The translations under genes were made by a program, and so were the position numbers. The notes beneath the pieces were generated by a model. The model did not search any database and was not told the DNA's origin. It was given only the letters and a program-made list of their open reading frames with translations. A stretch of 64,000 nucleotides of DNA from Candidatus Thiodiazotropha endoloripes (GTDB taxonomy: Bacteria > Pseudomonadota > Gammaproteobacteria > Chromatiales > Chromatiaceae): positions 62,001 through 126,000 of the forward strand of contig NZ_LVJW01000006.1 of assembly GCF_001708965.1 (NCBI RefSeq), written 5' to 3'. Positions within the stretch are counted from its first letter, which is position 1; each line of letters opens with the position of its first letter. This document shows, piece by piece, positions 1 to 7,946 of the stretch.

Positions 1-51
1 GAGTATCAATGATTGCGAGTTAATGTAGAGAGTATGCCAATAGCAGAATCT

Positions 52-1386
52 CTATTCGGGTATGCTTCGGGAGATTTGAAGCAGAATACCCTGCTCACTT
101 TCAGCCACTGAAAATCCTTCACAGGTGACCAATCCGGGAACTGCAGCCAACTCTCCGTCGATATAGATCAAGGGTGTTTGAGCCCTTTTCCAGGGGGGCA
201 CTCCACGCTCCTGGAAAAGCTTTTTCAGGGATTTGTGATGACCACGACCAGCCGGAACACAACGCTCACCACCCTGACGGAATCGGACTTCAACCTTTCC
301 CTGTTGCCAGCGCTCTCTATCCAGGCCTGCTGAACCAACTGTTGCAATCAGGATTCCCAACTCACATGGCAGTACCAGCTTCTCTTTATTCTGCCAGTCA
401 ATGGACTCCGGCAGGGGTTCCGCAGGTCTGCTTTGTCTGAGGATCAGATCATCCCGATAGCGGCGAATCTCCCAGCCACTCCAGACTACCAACGGTTCTG
501 CATCCTCGCGCCCGTGAATCGACTCTTTTTCAATCCGCATCAACTTTTTTGAGTTGGGCATTGGCGCCCCGTTGAGTTCGATCCAGAAGCGCAACAGATG
601 TCTGATCCGCATTGAAGACATCTCCCGCAACAACGCCACTGAAAGGCTGCCGGACTGGGCCTTTTGCACCCGCTCCAGCTCCACGGCCATCTCCTCCCTT
701 GCCAGTGTCAGCATCTCACCACTGAAGCGGGCGGAGCGGGCGAGGGTAACTGGGGCCGCAGGCCAACGGGACTGCAGCAGAGGCATCACACGGTGGCGGA
801 TAAAGTTACGGTCAAATCGCTGATCCTGATTGGATGGATCCTCCTGCCAGCGTAACCCCTTCTCTTCTGCATAGGCCTCGATCGACTGCCTGGATTGATG
901 CAACAGGGGTCTTGCCAACCAGCCTGGAGAGAATTCGCTGAGCAGAGGCATTGCCGCCAGACCAGCCGGACCGCCACCTCTCAGCAGCTGCAGCAACAGG
1001 GTTTCAGCCTGGTCGTCCTGGTGCTGAGCCGTGAGCAACAGGTCACCGGGTGAGAGCTGTCTGGCCAAAGCCTGATAACGGGCTGCGCGGGCCAGAGCCT
1101 CAAGGCTGTGACCCTTTTTCGGTTGCAGATCAAGCGCCAGGGTAATCAGGGGAATACGATAGCCGGCACAAACCGCTTCGCAGTGCTGCTGCCAGGCATC
1201 CGCTCCGGCCTGTAAACCATGATGAACATGGATCGCCTGCAGGGGATAAGGGAGCTGCGGAACAAGCTCATGCAGTAGATGGAGCAGCACGCATGAGTCC
1301 AGACCGCCGCTGAATGCCAGATAACAACAGCCTGCCTGTGGCAGGCTGTCGAGAGTCTGTTTCAATTGGTCTGGTGAGAGGGACAC
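52..1386 (-). CDS. tilS: tRNA(Ile)-lysidine synthetase TilS
   Basis: TilS ligates lysine to C34 of the CAU-anticodon tRNA(Ile) using ATP, so that the tRNA reads AUA; it acts in the cytoplasm. The PP-loop signature SGGLDS lies at residues 26-31, followed by the HVHHGL and QHQDDQAETLLLQLLRG segments typical of the N-terminal ATP pyrophosphatase domain. The C-terminal third (FRQGGERCVPAGRGHHKSLKKLFQE) is the usual TilS C-domain. At 444 aa the length is normal. The start is GTG, preceded by AGGGA with a 6-nt spacer. It lies 16 nt downstream of accA and is probably cotranscribed with it, as in many gammaproteobacteria. Family assignment is firm. Confidence 0.97.
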   Translation of the reverse strand: MSLSPDQLKQTLDSLPQAGCCYLAFSGGLDSCVLLHLLHELVPQLPYPLQAIHVHHGLQAGADAWQQHCEAVCAGYRIPLITLALDLQPKKGHSLEALARAARYQALARQLSPGDLLLTAQHQDDQAETLLLQLLRGGGPAGLAAMPLLSEFSPGWLARPLLHQSRQSIEAYAEEKGLRWQEDPSNQDQRFDRNFIRHRVMPLLQSRWPAAPVTLARSARFSGEMLTLAREEMAVELERVQKAQSGSLSVALLREMSSMRIRHLLRFWIELNGAPMPNSKKLMRIEKESIHGREDAEPLVVWSGWEIRRYRDDLILRQSRPAEPLPESIDWQNKEKLVLPCELGILIATVGSAGLDRERWQQGKVEVRFRQGGERCVPAGRGHHKSLKKLFQERGVPPWKRAQTPLIYIDGELAAVPGLVTCEGFSVAESEQGILLQISRSIPE

Positions 1387-1402
1387 GGGAGATCCCTGAG
1401 GA

Positions 1403-2362
1403 TTACTCCCCGGAGAACTGGCCGTACTGCATCAACCGCTGATAGCGGGTATCGAGCAGTTTGTCGATGGCCATACTGGTGATGTTGTCGATGCCTTCCA
1501 GCAGCGCGTGCTTGAGGTTCTTCGCCATGGTTTCGATATCCCGATGGGCTCCACCAAGGGGCTCGGCAACGATTTCATCAATCAAACCGAGCTCTTTCAG
1601 CCGATCGGAGGTAATCCCCATGGCTTCCGCCGCCAATGGCGCCTTTTCAGCACTCTTCCACAGGATCGAGGCACACCCCTCCGGTGAAATCACCGAATAG
1701 GTGCTGTACTCCAGCATCAAAATCCGGTCCCCGACACCGATCGCCAGGGCGCCACCGGAACCGCCTTCTCCAATCACCGTACAGATAATCGGCGTTCTCA
1801 GACCGGACATCACCTTGAGATTACGTGCAATCGCCTCACTCTGCCCCCGCTCCTCAGCACCGACCCCAGGATAGGCTCCCGGGGTATCGATGAAGGTCAT
1901 GATCGGCAGTTTGAAACGCTCTGCCAGCTCCATCAGTCGCAACGCCTTGCGGTAACCCTCAGGGCGAGGCATGCCGAAATTCCGATAGAGCTTGTCCTTG
2001 GTGTCACGCCCTTTCTGATGGCCGATCACCATCACCGGACGCCCTTCCAGACGGGCCATTCCACCGATTATGGCGTGGTCGTCTGCAAAAGTGCGGTCAC
2101 CATGGAGCTCATGAAATTCATCAAAGATCCGATCGATGTAATCGAGCACATAGGGCCGTTGTGGATGACGTGATAGCTGGGAGATATCCCATGGCTTCAG
2201 GTTGGAGAAGATCGACTCTGTCAGCGACTGGCATTTGGTTTCCAGTCGGGTGATCTCGTCCTGGATATTGATTTCATTATCGCTGCCCACCAGACGAAGC
2301 TCTTCAATCTTCGCCTCGAGTTCTGCGATCGGTTGTTCGAATTCTAGAAAGTTCAGGTCCAT
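1403..2362 (-). CDS. accA: Acetyl-CoA carboxylase carboxyltransferase subunit alpha
   Basis: AccA pairs with AccD to transfer the carboxyl group from biotin to acetyl-CoA, giving malonyl-CoA, the first committed step of fatty acid synthesis. At 319 aa it matches the E. coli protein in length. The start [22 protein letters not shown] is the characteristic N-terminus, and the crotonase-fold core shows [13 protein letters not shown]-like and [16 protein letters not shown] segments that form the oxyanion and acyl-CoA sites. It starts at ATG 2362 and is followed at 16 nt by tilS. In E. coli accA directly follows dnaE; here about 6.7 kb of accessory genes separate them. Confidence 0.98.
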   Translation of the reverse strand: MDLNFLEFEQPIAELEAKIEELRLVGSDNEINIQDEITRLETKCQSLTESIFSNLKPWDISQLSRHPQRPYVLDYIDRIFDEFHELHGDRTFADDHAIIGGMARLEGRPVMVIGHQKGRDTKDKLYRNFGMPRPEGYRKALRLMELAERFKLPIMTFIDTPGAYPGVGAEERGQSEAIARNLKVMSGLRTPIICTVIGEGGSGGALAIGVGDRILMLEYSTYSVISPEGCASILWKSAEKAPLAAEAMGITSDRLKELGLIDEIVAEPLGGAHRDIETMAKNLKHALLEGIDNITSMAIDKLLDTRYQRLMQYGQFSGE

Positions 2363-2492
2363 GACGGGAAATATACCGGAAAACAGCCCATTGGGACAGC
2401 CCAGCCTGAATGCTGTTACAGACCGGAGTAGGTGAAAAAAAAGCCCGAGAAGTTATTGGTTTAGGCCAATTACCTCTGCGTCTCAGCTGAGA

Positions 2493-2747
2493 TCAGCCAA
2501 TCCCACAGCTGCCACCGGGACATCCGCCGCCTGTAGCACAGGGGGGAACAGGATCACTGCCGACTCCGCCGGTTATCACATTCCCTCCGGTGGCGAGTCG
2601 TTTCACCGGGCTTTCAGCCGGAGTATCCCCCGCTTCAATACCCGCTTTGCTGCAGAGTTCTCCCCAATTAAGGATCTCTTCACTCATTCGGTGACTGACC
2701 TCAACCACCCGGCCATTGGCTTCGCATCTGTAATCGTATGTCGGCAT
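2493..2747 (-). CDS. FmdB-like putative zinc-ribbon small protein
   Basis: This 84-aa protein begins MPTYDYRCEANG, which matches the start of FmdB-type regulatory zinc-ribbon proteins, whose function is poorly known. Classical members have CxxC at the first knuckle. Here the second cysteine is replaced (C-E-A-N), leaving C8 and C32, while the tail is Gly/Cys-rich (CATGGGCPGGSCG). A single canonical zinc site is therefore not obvious; an atypical metal site or disulfides are possible. The ribosome site AGGAG sits 7 nt before ATG. It lies 63 nt downstream of the thioesterase gene, probably as last gene of a matB-thioesterase-fmdB unit. The link to malonyl-CoA metabolism is by position only. Confidence 0.75.
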   Translation of the reverse strand: MPTYDYRCEANGRVVEVSHRMSEEILNWGELCSKAGIEAGDTPAESPVKRLATGGNVITGGVGSDPVPPCATGGGCPGGSCGIG

Positions 2748-2810
2748 TGTATGCTCCTGAATACTTCACATCGGACCTACTCGACAGCGGCTACTGAAGG
2801 GCCGATGGAT

Positions 2811-3263
2811 TCAATCGACCGCACCTGAAGCCTCTCTCAGGCGGGCATGAAGCAATCCGCTGAATTCAGCAGCCACTCCTCCATCGCTCTCTATTACGGA
2901 TACCGCCTTGAGGCGTGCCCTGCCCTTCAGTCGCAGATTCTCGAGAAAGCTGTCGAAGGTCTCTCTCTCAATGTTACAGTGGGCAACGATATCACCGATT
3001 ACCGGCTTACGGTACTCTATCTCACCCCTTGCCATCACCAGTTCTGCCCCCTCGGGCAGACGGGATTGAACCAGTCCCCAGGCGGAGAGAGTGGCGATCG
3101 CATAGAGAGAACCGGCAAATGCGGTACCGTGTACATTATGGTTCTGCTCACCACCGCCAGTAACCGTAATCCCACCATCCGTGAGAGAAGAGACACGAAA
3201 CGCCATCTCTGCTGCAATCGGAATACCTTCACGAATACGCTGTTCCAGTTGGCTGCTATTCAT
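2811..3263 (-). CDS. Hotdog-fold thioesterase (YiiD C-terminal domain type)
   Basis: This 150-aa protein resembles the putative thioesterase domain found at the C-terminus of YiiD/FabY-like proteins. It has an N-terminal helix, then a segment with HNVHGTAFAGSLYAIATLSAWGL, the hotdog helix with the presumed substrate-binding HGTAF motif. The substrate is not known; small acyl-CoA or acyl-ACP thioesters are likely. Its start codon overlaps the stop of the upstream malonyl-CoA synthetase gene (ATGA, 3260-3263), so the two are translationally coupled. This suggests it hydrolyses or proofreads a product of that ligase, which is inference. Confidence 0.8.
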   Translation of the reverse strand: MNSSQLEQRIREGIPIAAEMAFRVSSLTDGGITVTGGGEQNHNVHGTAFAGSLYAIATLSAWGLVQSRLPEGAELVMARGEIEYRKPVIGDIVAHCNIERETFDSFLENLRLKGRARLKAVSVIESDGGVAAEFSGLLHARLREASGAVD

Positions 3264-4789
3264 TTTGAACCGAAACTCTCTTTGTAGGTGTCGCGCAACT
3301 CTGCCTTCTGCACCTTGCCCATGCTATTGCGCGGTAACTCATCGACAAAAAAGACCCGCTTGGGTTGTTTGAAGCGTGCCAGCCTCCCCTGTAGCGGTTC
3401 GATGATCTCCTGATCGCCGAGCTGACGACTGCCATCCTTGACCACGATGGCCGCCACAGCCTCACCGAAATCCGCATGGGGCACACCGACTACTGCAGAT
3501 TCCGCCACCCCCGGGATGGTATCGATTACCGCTTCAATCTCTTTCGGGTAGATATTGTACCCCCCGGAGATGATCAGATCCTTGGCACGCCCGACGATGG
3601 AGATACGACCTGTCTGGTCCATGATTGCATTGTCACCGGAGATGAACCATCCTCCCTGACGAAACTCCGCAGCGCTCTTTTCCGGCATCTGCCAATAGCC
3701 TTTGAAAACATTTGGCCCTTTCAACTCCAACACACCGATTGCACCCCGAGGCAACTCATTTCCATTGTTGTCGGCAATGCGTACCGAGACACCGGGCAAT
3801 GCATAGCCGACTGTACCGGCCAGACGATCGCCATGATAGGGATTTGAGGTAATCATGCCCGCTTCTGTCATACCGTAACGTTCAAGTATTTGAAATCCGC
3901 TGCGTTGCTCAAACTCCCGATGGGTTTCCGCCAGCAAGGGAGCGGAACCGGATATGAAGAGTCGCATCTTGCTACACAGTTCCGGAGTCAATCTTGCGTC
4001 ACTCAGGAGTCTGGTATAGAAGGTCGGCACACCCATCATGACCGTGCAATCCGGCAGACGATCAATAACCTGACCTGTATCGAATCTGGAGAGAAAATAT
4101 ACTGTCGAACAACCAAGTAGTGCACAATGCAATGCAACGAACAAACCATGTACATGAAACACCGGCAGTGCATGCAGCAATACATCATGTTGATCCTGCC
4201 AATGCCAATAGCTGTGTAGCACCTCTGCATTGGAGGCCAGATTGTGATGGGTCAGCATGGCGCCTTTGGAGCGGCCGGTTGTACCCGAGGTATAGAGTAT
4301 CGCTGCCAGATCATCAGCTTCTCGTTCTACCACGGTCATTTCAGGCGTTAAACTTTCCAGGCCGTGCATAAGATCCCCATCACCATCACTACCCAGGGTT
4401 CTGATGTGGGGCACCTTACACGCCAGGGATAGATCAAATAAGCTCTCCCGCTCAATCGGCTGACAGATAAGCAGTTGCGGTTTTGAATCCGTCATAAAAT
4501 AGCTGACCTCGGCCGTTGTATAGGCCGGATTGAGCGGAGTGTAGATGGCACCGATCCGCAGACAGGCCAGATAGACAAGCACAGACTCAGGCGATTTTGA
4601 CACCTGCACCATCACCCGATCGCCAGGCTCAACATTGAGTTCCAATAGTCTTGCCGCAACACAACCGGTCATCCTGTCCAACTCTGAAAACAGAAGCGGT
4701 CGGCGCCCCGGGGTGATCAGAAACGGTTGGCTTGCTGTTTTTTCAAAACGATCGCCTACGAGACGAAGATAGAGATTATGATTGGTCAT
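3260..4789 (-). CDS. matB: AMP-forming acyl-CoA synthetase, malonyl-CoA synthetase (MatB) type
   Basis: This 509-aa ANL-superfamily ligase activates a carboxylate with ATP and CoA. The P-loop-like motif ILYTSGTTGRSKG lies near residue 165, and the A5 motif reads ERYGMTEAGMITSNPY followed by GDRLAGTVGYALPGV. This is the pattern of malonate-CoA ligases (MatB) rather than long-chain acyl ligases. The C-terminal catalytic lysine motif LPRNSMGKVQK is intact. Length equals MatB (about 504 aa). It heads a minus-strand unit with the overlapping thioesterase gene. Malonate as substrate is inferred from motif similarity; another short dicarboxylate is possible. Upstream lies a gene-free AT-rich stretch that should contain its promoter. 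Confidence 0.85.
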   Translation of the reverse strand: MTNHNLYLRLVGDRFEKTASQPFLITPGRRPLLFSELDRMTGCVAARLLELNVEPGDRVMVQVSKSPESVLVYLACLRIGAIYTPLNPAYTTAEVSYFMTDSKPQLLICQPIERESLFDLSLACKVPHIRTLGSDGDGDLMHGLESLTPEMTVVEREADDLAAILYTSGTTGRSKGAMLTHHNLASNAEVLHSYWHWQDQHDVLLHALPVFHVHGLFVALHCALLGCSTVYFLSRFDTGQVIDRLPDCTVMMGVPTFYTRLLSDARLTPELCSKMRLFISGSAPLLAETHREFEQRSGFQILERYGMTEAGMITSNPYHGDRLAGTVGYALPGVSVRIADNNGNELPRGAIGVLELKGPNVFKGYWQMPEKSAAEFRQGGWFISGDNAIMDQTGRISIVGRAKDLIISGGYNIYPKEIEAVIDTIPGVAESAVVGVPHADFGEAVAAIVVKDGSRQLGDQEIIEPLQGRLARFKQPKRVFFVDELPRNSMGKVQKAELRDTYKESFGSK

Positions 4790-5702
4790 GCAATATTTAA
4801 ACTTAACAAGTAGCTTATTCGGCCCTGCGAGATTTTGCTTTATGTTCCACTGCTCAAGGCAGTTGAACTATTAACCCGGTAACAGAATAGTCTAGTTACA
4901 GCCACTGTAGAGTTAAGACAACAGCGCAAATTGCAAGCAACAGTGACTACCAAGCATCACCAAAAGCCTTCTCCCGGATGAACAATGCTATCGACTCGTG
5001 ATTCTGCATCAGGGTTCGCTTAAGAACTCTAATCAGCAGGCGAATTCCCAACATGCCATTCATTTGGAATATAACTGTTATTCATATTCTCAATATCAAA
5101 TTGATTGCGCATTAATATAACAGCGTAATTTTTTTAGTCATACTAAATCCTTAAAAATCATTGACAATCAGGCTAGTTGAATAGTGAAATGACCTACAAT
5201 TGATGTTGTAATTATGTGTTCCAGTGACTTTATTTTATATTTTCTTCACGTCACCGAACCCGTGCATGACGCACAACCATCAATCGATAATCTCAATATT
5301 CTGGAATCTTGCGTGTATGGAAACCGCAGATACTTAAGGGAGAGCTAGAAGGATCTTCTGTCGAATCAAGTGAGCATGCAGTATTCCATACGTTACTCAC
5401 CAACCACGCTCATACAGATTATCTGTATGAGACAAACAGGGAATCATCACTATTTTTGGAAGACTCGATCGCTTGCAAGTTCTCGCCACCACCTCGTCTC
5501 ATCTCCTCAACCACAACCGGACATGTGGCATCGCTGTATCCTGCATACAGGTCCACAAGGAGGTATGCACTCTCTGATCACCGGGAAAACATCGACCCAG
5601 GCAACCATGCTTTCCGTATTACAATCACGTTGCAACTAAAACGAATCGTTTGATATGGATTTCATATAAAAAGTTTTATTTCTTCAAGGCAGGAGAGACC
5701 CG
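4790..5702. other. AT-rich intergenic region, no convincing gene
   Basis: About 900 bases between the divergent matB and the small membrane protein gene. Base composition is clearly more AT-rich than in the flanking genes. The frames open here (for example 5309-5653) have no ribosome site and no protein-like composition. A perfect TTGACA lies at 5161-5166 but has only a poor -10 partner. The notable element is the perfect palindrome at 5409-5431, described separately. The region probably holds promoters for both flanking units. Confidence 0.6.
5409..5431. promoter_or_regulatory. Perfect 23-bp palindrome, candidate operator
   Basis: CTCATACAGAT, one central T, then ATCTGTATGAG: 11-bp arms with no mismatch. 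It lies in an AT-rich gene-free region about 270 bp upstream of the 5703 gene. It is not followed by a T-run, so it does not look like a terminator. A dimeric repressor or activator site is the simplest reading; the binding protein is unknown. Confidence 0.45.
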
Positions 5703-5870
5703 ATGGCAGAGAGCAGCCCGGTACGTTTTGGGATCTTTTTCAGATTGTCGATTGAGATGATACTGATAGCAATACTACCTTTGATGCTGGTTTGGCATAC
5801 CTGTCATTCAGTCAGTGACCAAATGGCTGAACAACAACCACCCAAACATATAGGAGGGCAACATGGTTGA
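5703..5870 (+). CDS. Small single-pass membrane protein (55 aa)
   Basis: A 55-codon frame begins MAESSPVRFGIFFRLSIEMI and continues into a hydrophobic stretch (residues about 19-32, ILIAILPLMLVWH), giving one likely transmembrane helix with a short cytoplasmic N-terminus. The ribosome site AGGAG precedes ATG by about 7 nt. The stop overlaps the start of the next gene by 8 nt (5863-5870), so translation is probably coupled. The C-terminal end encodes the AGGAGG of the next gene. No family is recognised. The membrane segment and coupling suggest it works with the DUF4388-like protein, perhaps as an anchor; that is inference. Confidence 0.6.
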   Translation: MAESSPVRFGIFFRLSIEMILIAILPLMLVWHTCHSVSDQMAEQQPPKHIGGQHG

Positions 5871-6474
5871 CGGCGGTATTCTTGACCATCGACAATTCAT
5901 CAAGGCGCTAGTTACCCTCTGCAGAGAGAGATCCAGCGGTACTGTCTTCTACAACCTCAGCAGCGGACTATCCGCACGCATCGTCATGAATCGAGGTGAA
6001 ATCACTTGGTTAGCCTATGCAGAACACCGGGGTGTCGAGGCGATCGAAGCGATCCGACTGATCGACAGTGGCCGGATGAGCTTCAATCCTTCGCTTAAAT
6101 TGACCATCGGCAAGCAGACTCTGCCAACCACACCTGAAATTCTGAAGATGATCAATACACGAAGTCATGAGCGTAAAAACCGGCCAAATGGGTCCGCTCA
6201 CAATACAACAAATTCCAGGCCCATAAACAGTAAAGCCACTTCTGGAAAGGTCTTCAACAAAAATGACGTATGCGAAGTAGTTATCAGGGAGTCGATTGAG
6301 TTCATTGGCCCGATAGCCAAAATCGTCTGTGACGATTATATGAAAACCCAACCGACACAAATCAGCCTGAACAGTGTGCATCGATTAATCGATACCATGG
6401 TGATCGATATCAATGATGAAGCCAAAGGCCATCTGTTTAAAGACCGTGTCAGGGAAATGTTGAAGCTGGATTGA
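5863..6474 (+). CDS. DUF4388-like protein with C-terminal GPIAK-type domain
   Basis: This 203-aa protein has two parts. Residues about 6-100 resemble DUF4388/PatA-N modules (a SGTVFYNLSSGLSARIVMNRGEITWLAY core and a G-x-x-AIEAIRL helix), which in other proteins sit in type IV pilus and chemotaxis-like signalling. A polar linker rich in S, N and K follows (about 105-135). The last 65 residues (ESIEFIGPIAKIVCDDYM and following) resemble a small helical domain found at the C-termini of signalling proteins with the GPIA signature. No catalytic motif is seen. The start is set by a strong AGGAGG 6 nt upstream of ATG. It is coupled to the 55-aa membrane protein gene. A regulatory or adaptor role is inferred. 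Confidence 0.7.
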   Translation: MVDGGILDHRQFIKALVTLCRERSSGTVFYNLSSGLSARIVMNRGEITWLAYAEHRGVEAIEAIRLIDSGRMSFNPSLKLTIGKQTLPTTPEILKMINTRSHERKNRPNGSAHNTTNSRPINSKATSGKVFNKNDVCEVVIRESIEFIGPIAKIVCDDYMKTQPTQISLNSVHRLIDTMVIDINDEAKGHLFKDRVREMLKLD

Positions 6475-6748
6475 TCCATAGCCTCACGCCCTCTTTTCTC
6501 ACCACACAATCAGATCGATCAATACGGCTTTTGATTCAATGTGCCTGTTACAGGCATTCAAACGCCAATGGTTTCAGGGTTTCTGAACAACAATTTCCGT
6601 TACCCATTATTACTCCTGACAACGACCGATTTTTTTCATCGTGTTCTGTTGAATCTATTTTGATCCAAGCTTCGTATACCTCTACGTAGCCAGATATCGC
6701 TACACAGTTTGATTACATAAATTCCATACCAACCTTTGGAGCAACGAG
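6475..6748. promoter_or_regulatory. Intergenic region upstream of the DUF2282 gene
   Basis: The region contains a short inverted repeat GTAGC-8 nt-GCTAC at 6686-6703, about 45 bp before the DUF2282 start, which may be an operator. No clear sigma-70 promoter pair or terminator was found. Confidence 0.3.
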
Positions 6749-7006
6749 ATGAACAAGAGTGCAAAAACTGCCATTATTGCCGGCGCAATCACCACGGCCC
6801 TGACCCTGGGACAGGCCCATGCCGCCGGATCGGCAAATACGGAAAAATGTTACGGTGTCGCGAAAGCGGGCAAGAACGACTGTAAGGCAGGACCGGGTAC
6901 CAGTTGTGCCGGCTCCTCCAAGGTCGATGCACAGGGCAACGCCTGGATGCTGGTTCTGAAAGGAAGCTGTGAAAAGATTGTTGGCGGCAGCCTGGCAGAA
7001 AAATAA
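6749..7006 (+). CDS. DUF2282 family protein, bufferin-precursor-like (BufA type)
   Basis: This 85-aa protein has a signal peptide ([20 protein letters not shown], cleavage likely after AHA) and a short mature part with four cysteines in the contexts EKCYG, NDCKA, SCAGS and SCEKI. This is the DUF2282 pattern. Members are now known as bufferin precursors: ribosomal peptides whose cysteines are modified by a DUF692 (MNIO) enzyme with a DUF2063 partner, and which bind copper or other metals in the periplasm. Neither partner is encoded next to it or elsewhere in this window, so modification would need enzymes in trans. GGAG precedes ATG by 8 nt. It is convergent with the TetR gene. Confidence 0.85.
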   Translation: MNKSAKTAIIAGAITTALTLGQAHAAGSANTEKCYGVAKAGKNDCKAGPGTSCAGSSKVDAQGNAWMLVLKGSCEKIVGGSLAEK

Positions 7007-7008
7007 TC

Positions 7009-7059
7009 CGTGGATGGCATCCCGCTGGATCAACTGCGGTTTCACCGGCGGGATCCACG
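7009..7059. terminator. Stem-loop between convergent DUF2282 and tetR genes
   Basis: CGTGGAT (7009-7015) pairs with ATCCACG (7053-7059), with an inner CCCGC/GCGGG stem. It sits just after the DUF2282 stop. There is no clear T-run on either side, so termination would be weak. Confidence 0.35.
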
Positions 7060-7084
7060 ATGGCAGTTAATCTCTCCAGCCATA

Positions 7085-7702
7085 CTATCCGTCAGCCCGA
7101 TAGAGTAGCTCCAGGTAATTTCGACATTGGATCAGCTGTTCGGATGCAAGCTTTGGTTCATTCATCACTTTTGACAGCACAAAAGCACCTTCAAAGGTGG
7201 TCAGCAGGTGATCGGCAACTTGTGTATGGGTGACTGGAAGCTGAGGCGTGTAGAGTTGATTGACCGCTTCAAGTTTATGACTCAACTGATCCCGCCAGAA
7301 ATGCATCATCTCCTCGATTCTGCTCATCACATCTTTTGAGATGGCGCCGCTCTGATAACAGTAGGCCGCATACAGACAACCGGGAAACGGATCCTCAAGC
7401 TGCTCTGTCATTTCGATAAACAGGCCGATGAAGATCAACAGCTGCTGCAGCGGATCCCGAGCCAACTGTTCAGCCTTCGCCATATAATCATGAAAGTGGT
7501 GCTGATCCTGATCGGCATAGCGTTCGATCAAAGCCGCTGCCAGATCATGCTTGGTTTTGAAATGGTAGAAAAAGGTCCCTTTGGTCACCCCGGCTTCAAC
7601 GATGACTTTATCTACCGAGGTACCGGTGAGTCCAACATTCAATACCATCTGTTGGGCTATATCCATGATCTTGTTGCGGGTAATTGTACCGTCACGAGGC
7701 AT
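7085..7702 (-). CDS. TetR/AcrR family transcriptional regulator
   Basis: This 205-aa protein has an N-terminal helix-turn-helix of TetR type (ITRNKIMDIAQQMVLNVGLTGTSVDKVIVEAGVTKGTFFYHFKTKHDLAAALIERY, residues about 7-60) and a helical ligand-binding domain. It acts as a DNA-binding dimer, usually a repressor. The ATG at 7702 has GGAG 7 nt upstream; an in-frame TTG at 7714 is less likely. It is divergent from the methyltransferase at 7947, its most likely target. Inverted repeats lie between them: AAACC-7 nt-GGTTT at 7720-7736, next to its own start, and ACCTAG-G-CTAGGT at 7896-7908. The ligand is unknown. Confidence 0.92.
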   Translation of the reverse strand: MPRDGTITRNKIMDIAQQMVLNVGLTGTSVDKVIVEAGVTKGTFFYHFKTKHDLAAALIERYADQDQHHFHDYMAKAEQLARDPLQQLLIFIGLFIEMTEQLEDPFPGCLYAAYCYQSGAISKDVMSRIEEMMHFWRDQLSHKLEAVNQLYTPQLPVTHTQVADHLLTTFEGAFVLSKVMNEPKLASEQLIQCRNYLELLYRADG

Positions 7703-7719
7703 ATTTGGCTCCAAGTGTT

Positions 7720-7736
7720 AAACCATTTCCCGGTTT
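7720..7736. promoter_or_regulatory. Inverted repeat in the tetR leader, candidate operator
   Basis: AAACC, 7 nt, GGTTT. It lies between a TATAAA-like -10 (about 7750, minus strand) and the tetR start codon, where an autoregulatory site would be expected. Confidence 0.3.
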
Positions 7737-7895
7737 TTCTCCGTTGATTTTATACCATGATTCAGAAACCCGGCCCAATTGCAGTACAAGCGGCAGGCCA
7801 CCCACCGAGCAAATCATATATTTTCTTTTTTATTCATATATTTACAGCTATCAAAATTAATTTTCATTGCTGTATTGTCTGCTTAAAATCCTTTC

Positions 7896-7908
7896 ACCTA
7901 GGCTAGGT
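7896..7908. promoter_or_regulatory. Palindrome upstream of the methyltransferase gene
   Basis: ACCTAG-G-CTAGGT, perfect 6-bp arms around one G, about 38 bp before the methyltransferase start. It is a candidate operator for the divergent TetR regulator, although its sequence is not the same as the repeat at 7720. Confidence 0.3.
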
Positions 7909-7946
7909 ATACCGCACACAGAATTCAAACCAACGGAGGAATCCAA

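Noticed and set aside
5309-5653. Open frame of 114 codons in the AT-rich gap
   Set aside because: No ribosome site, odd composition (no hydrophobic core), overlaps another equally poor frame, and contains the palindrome.
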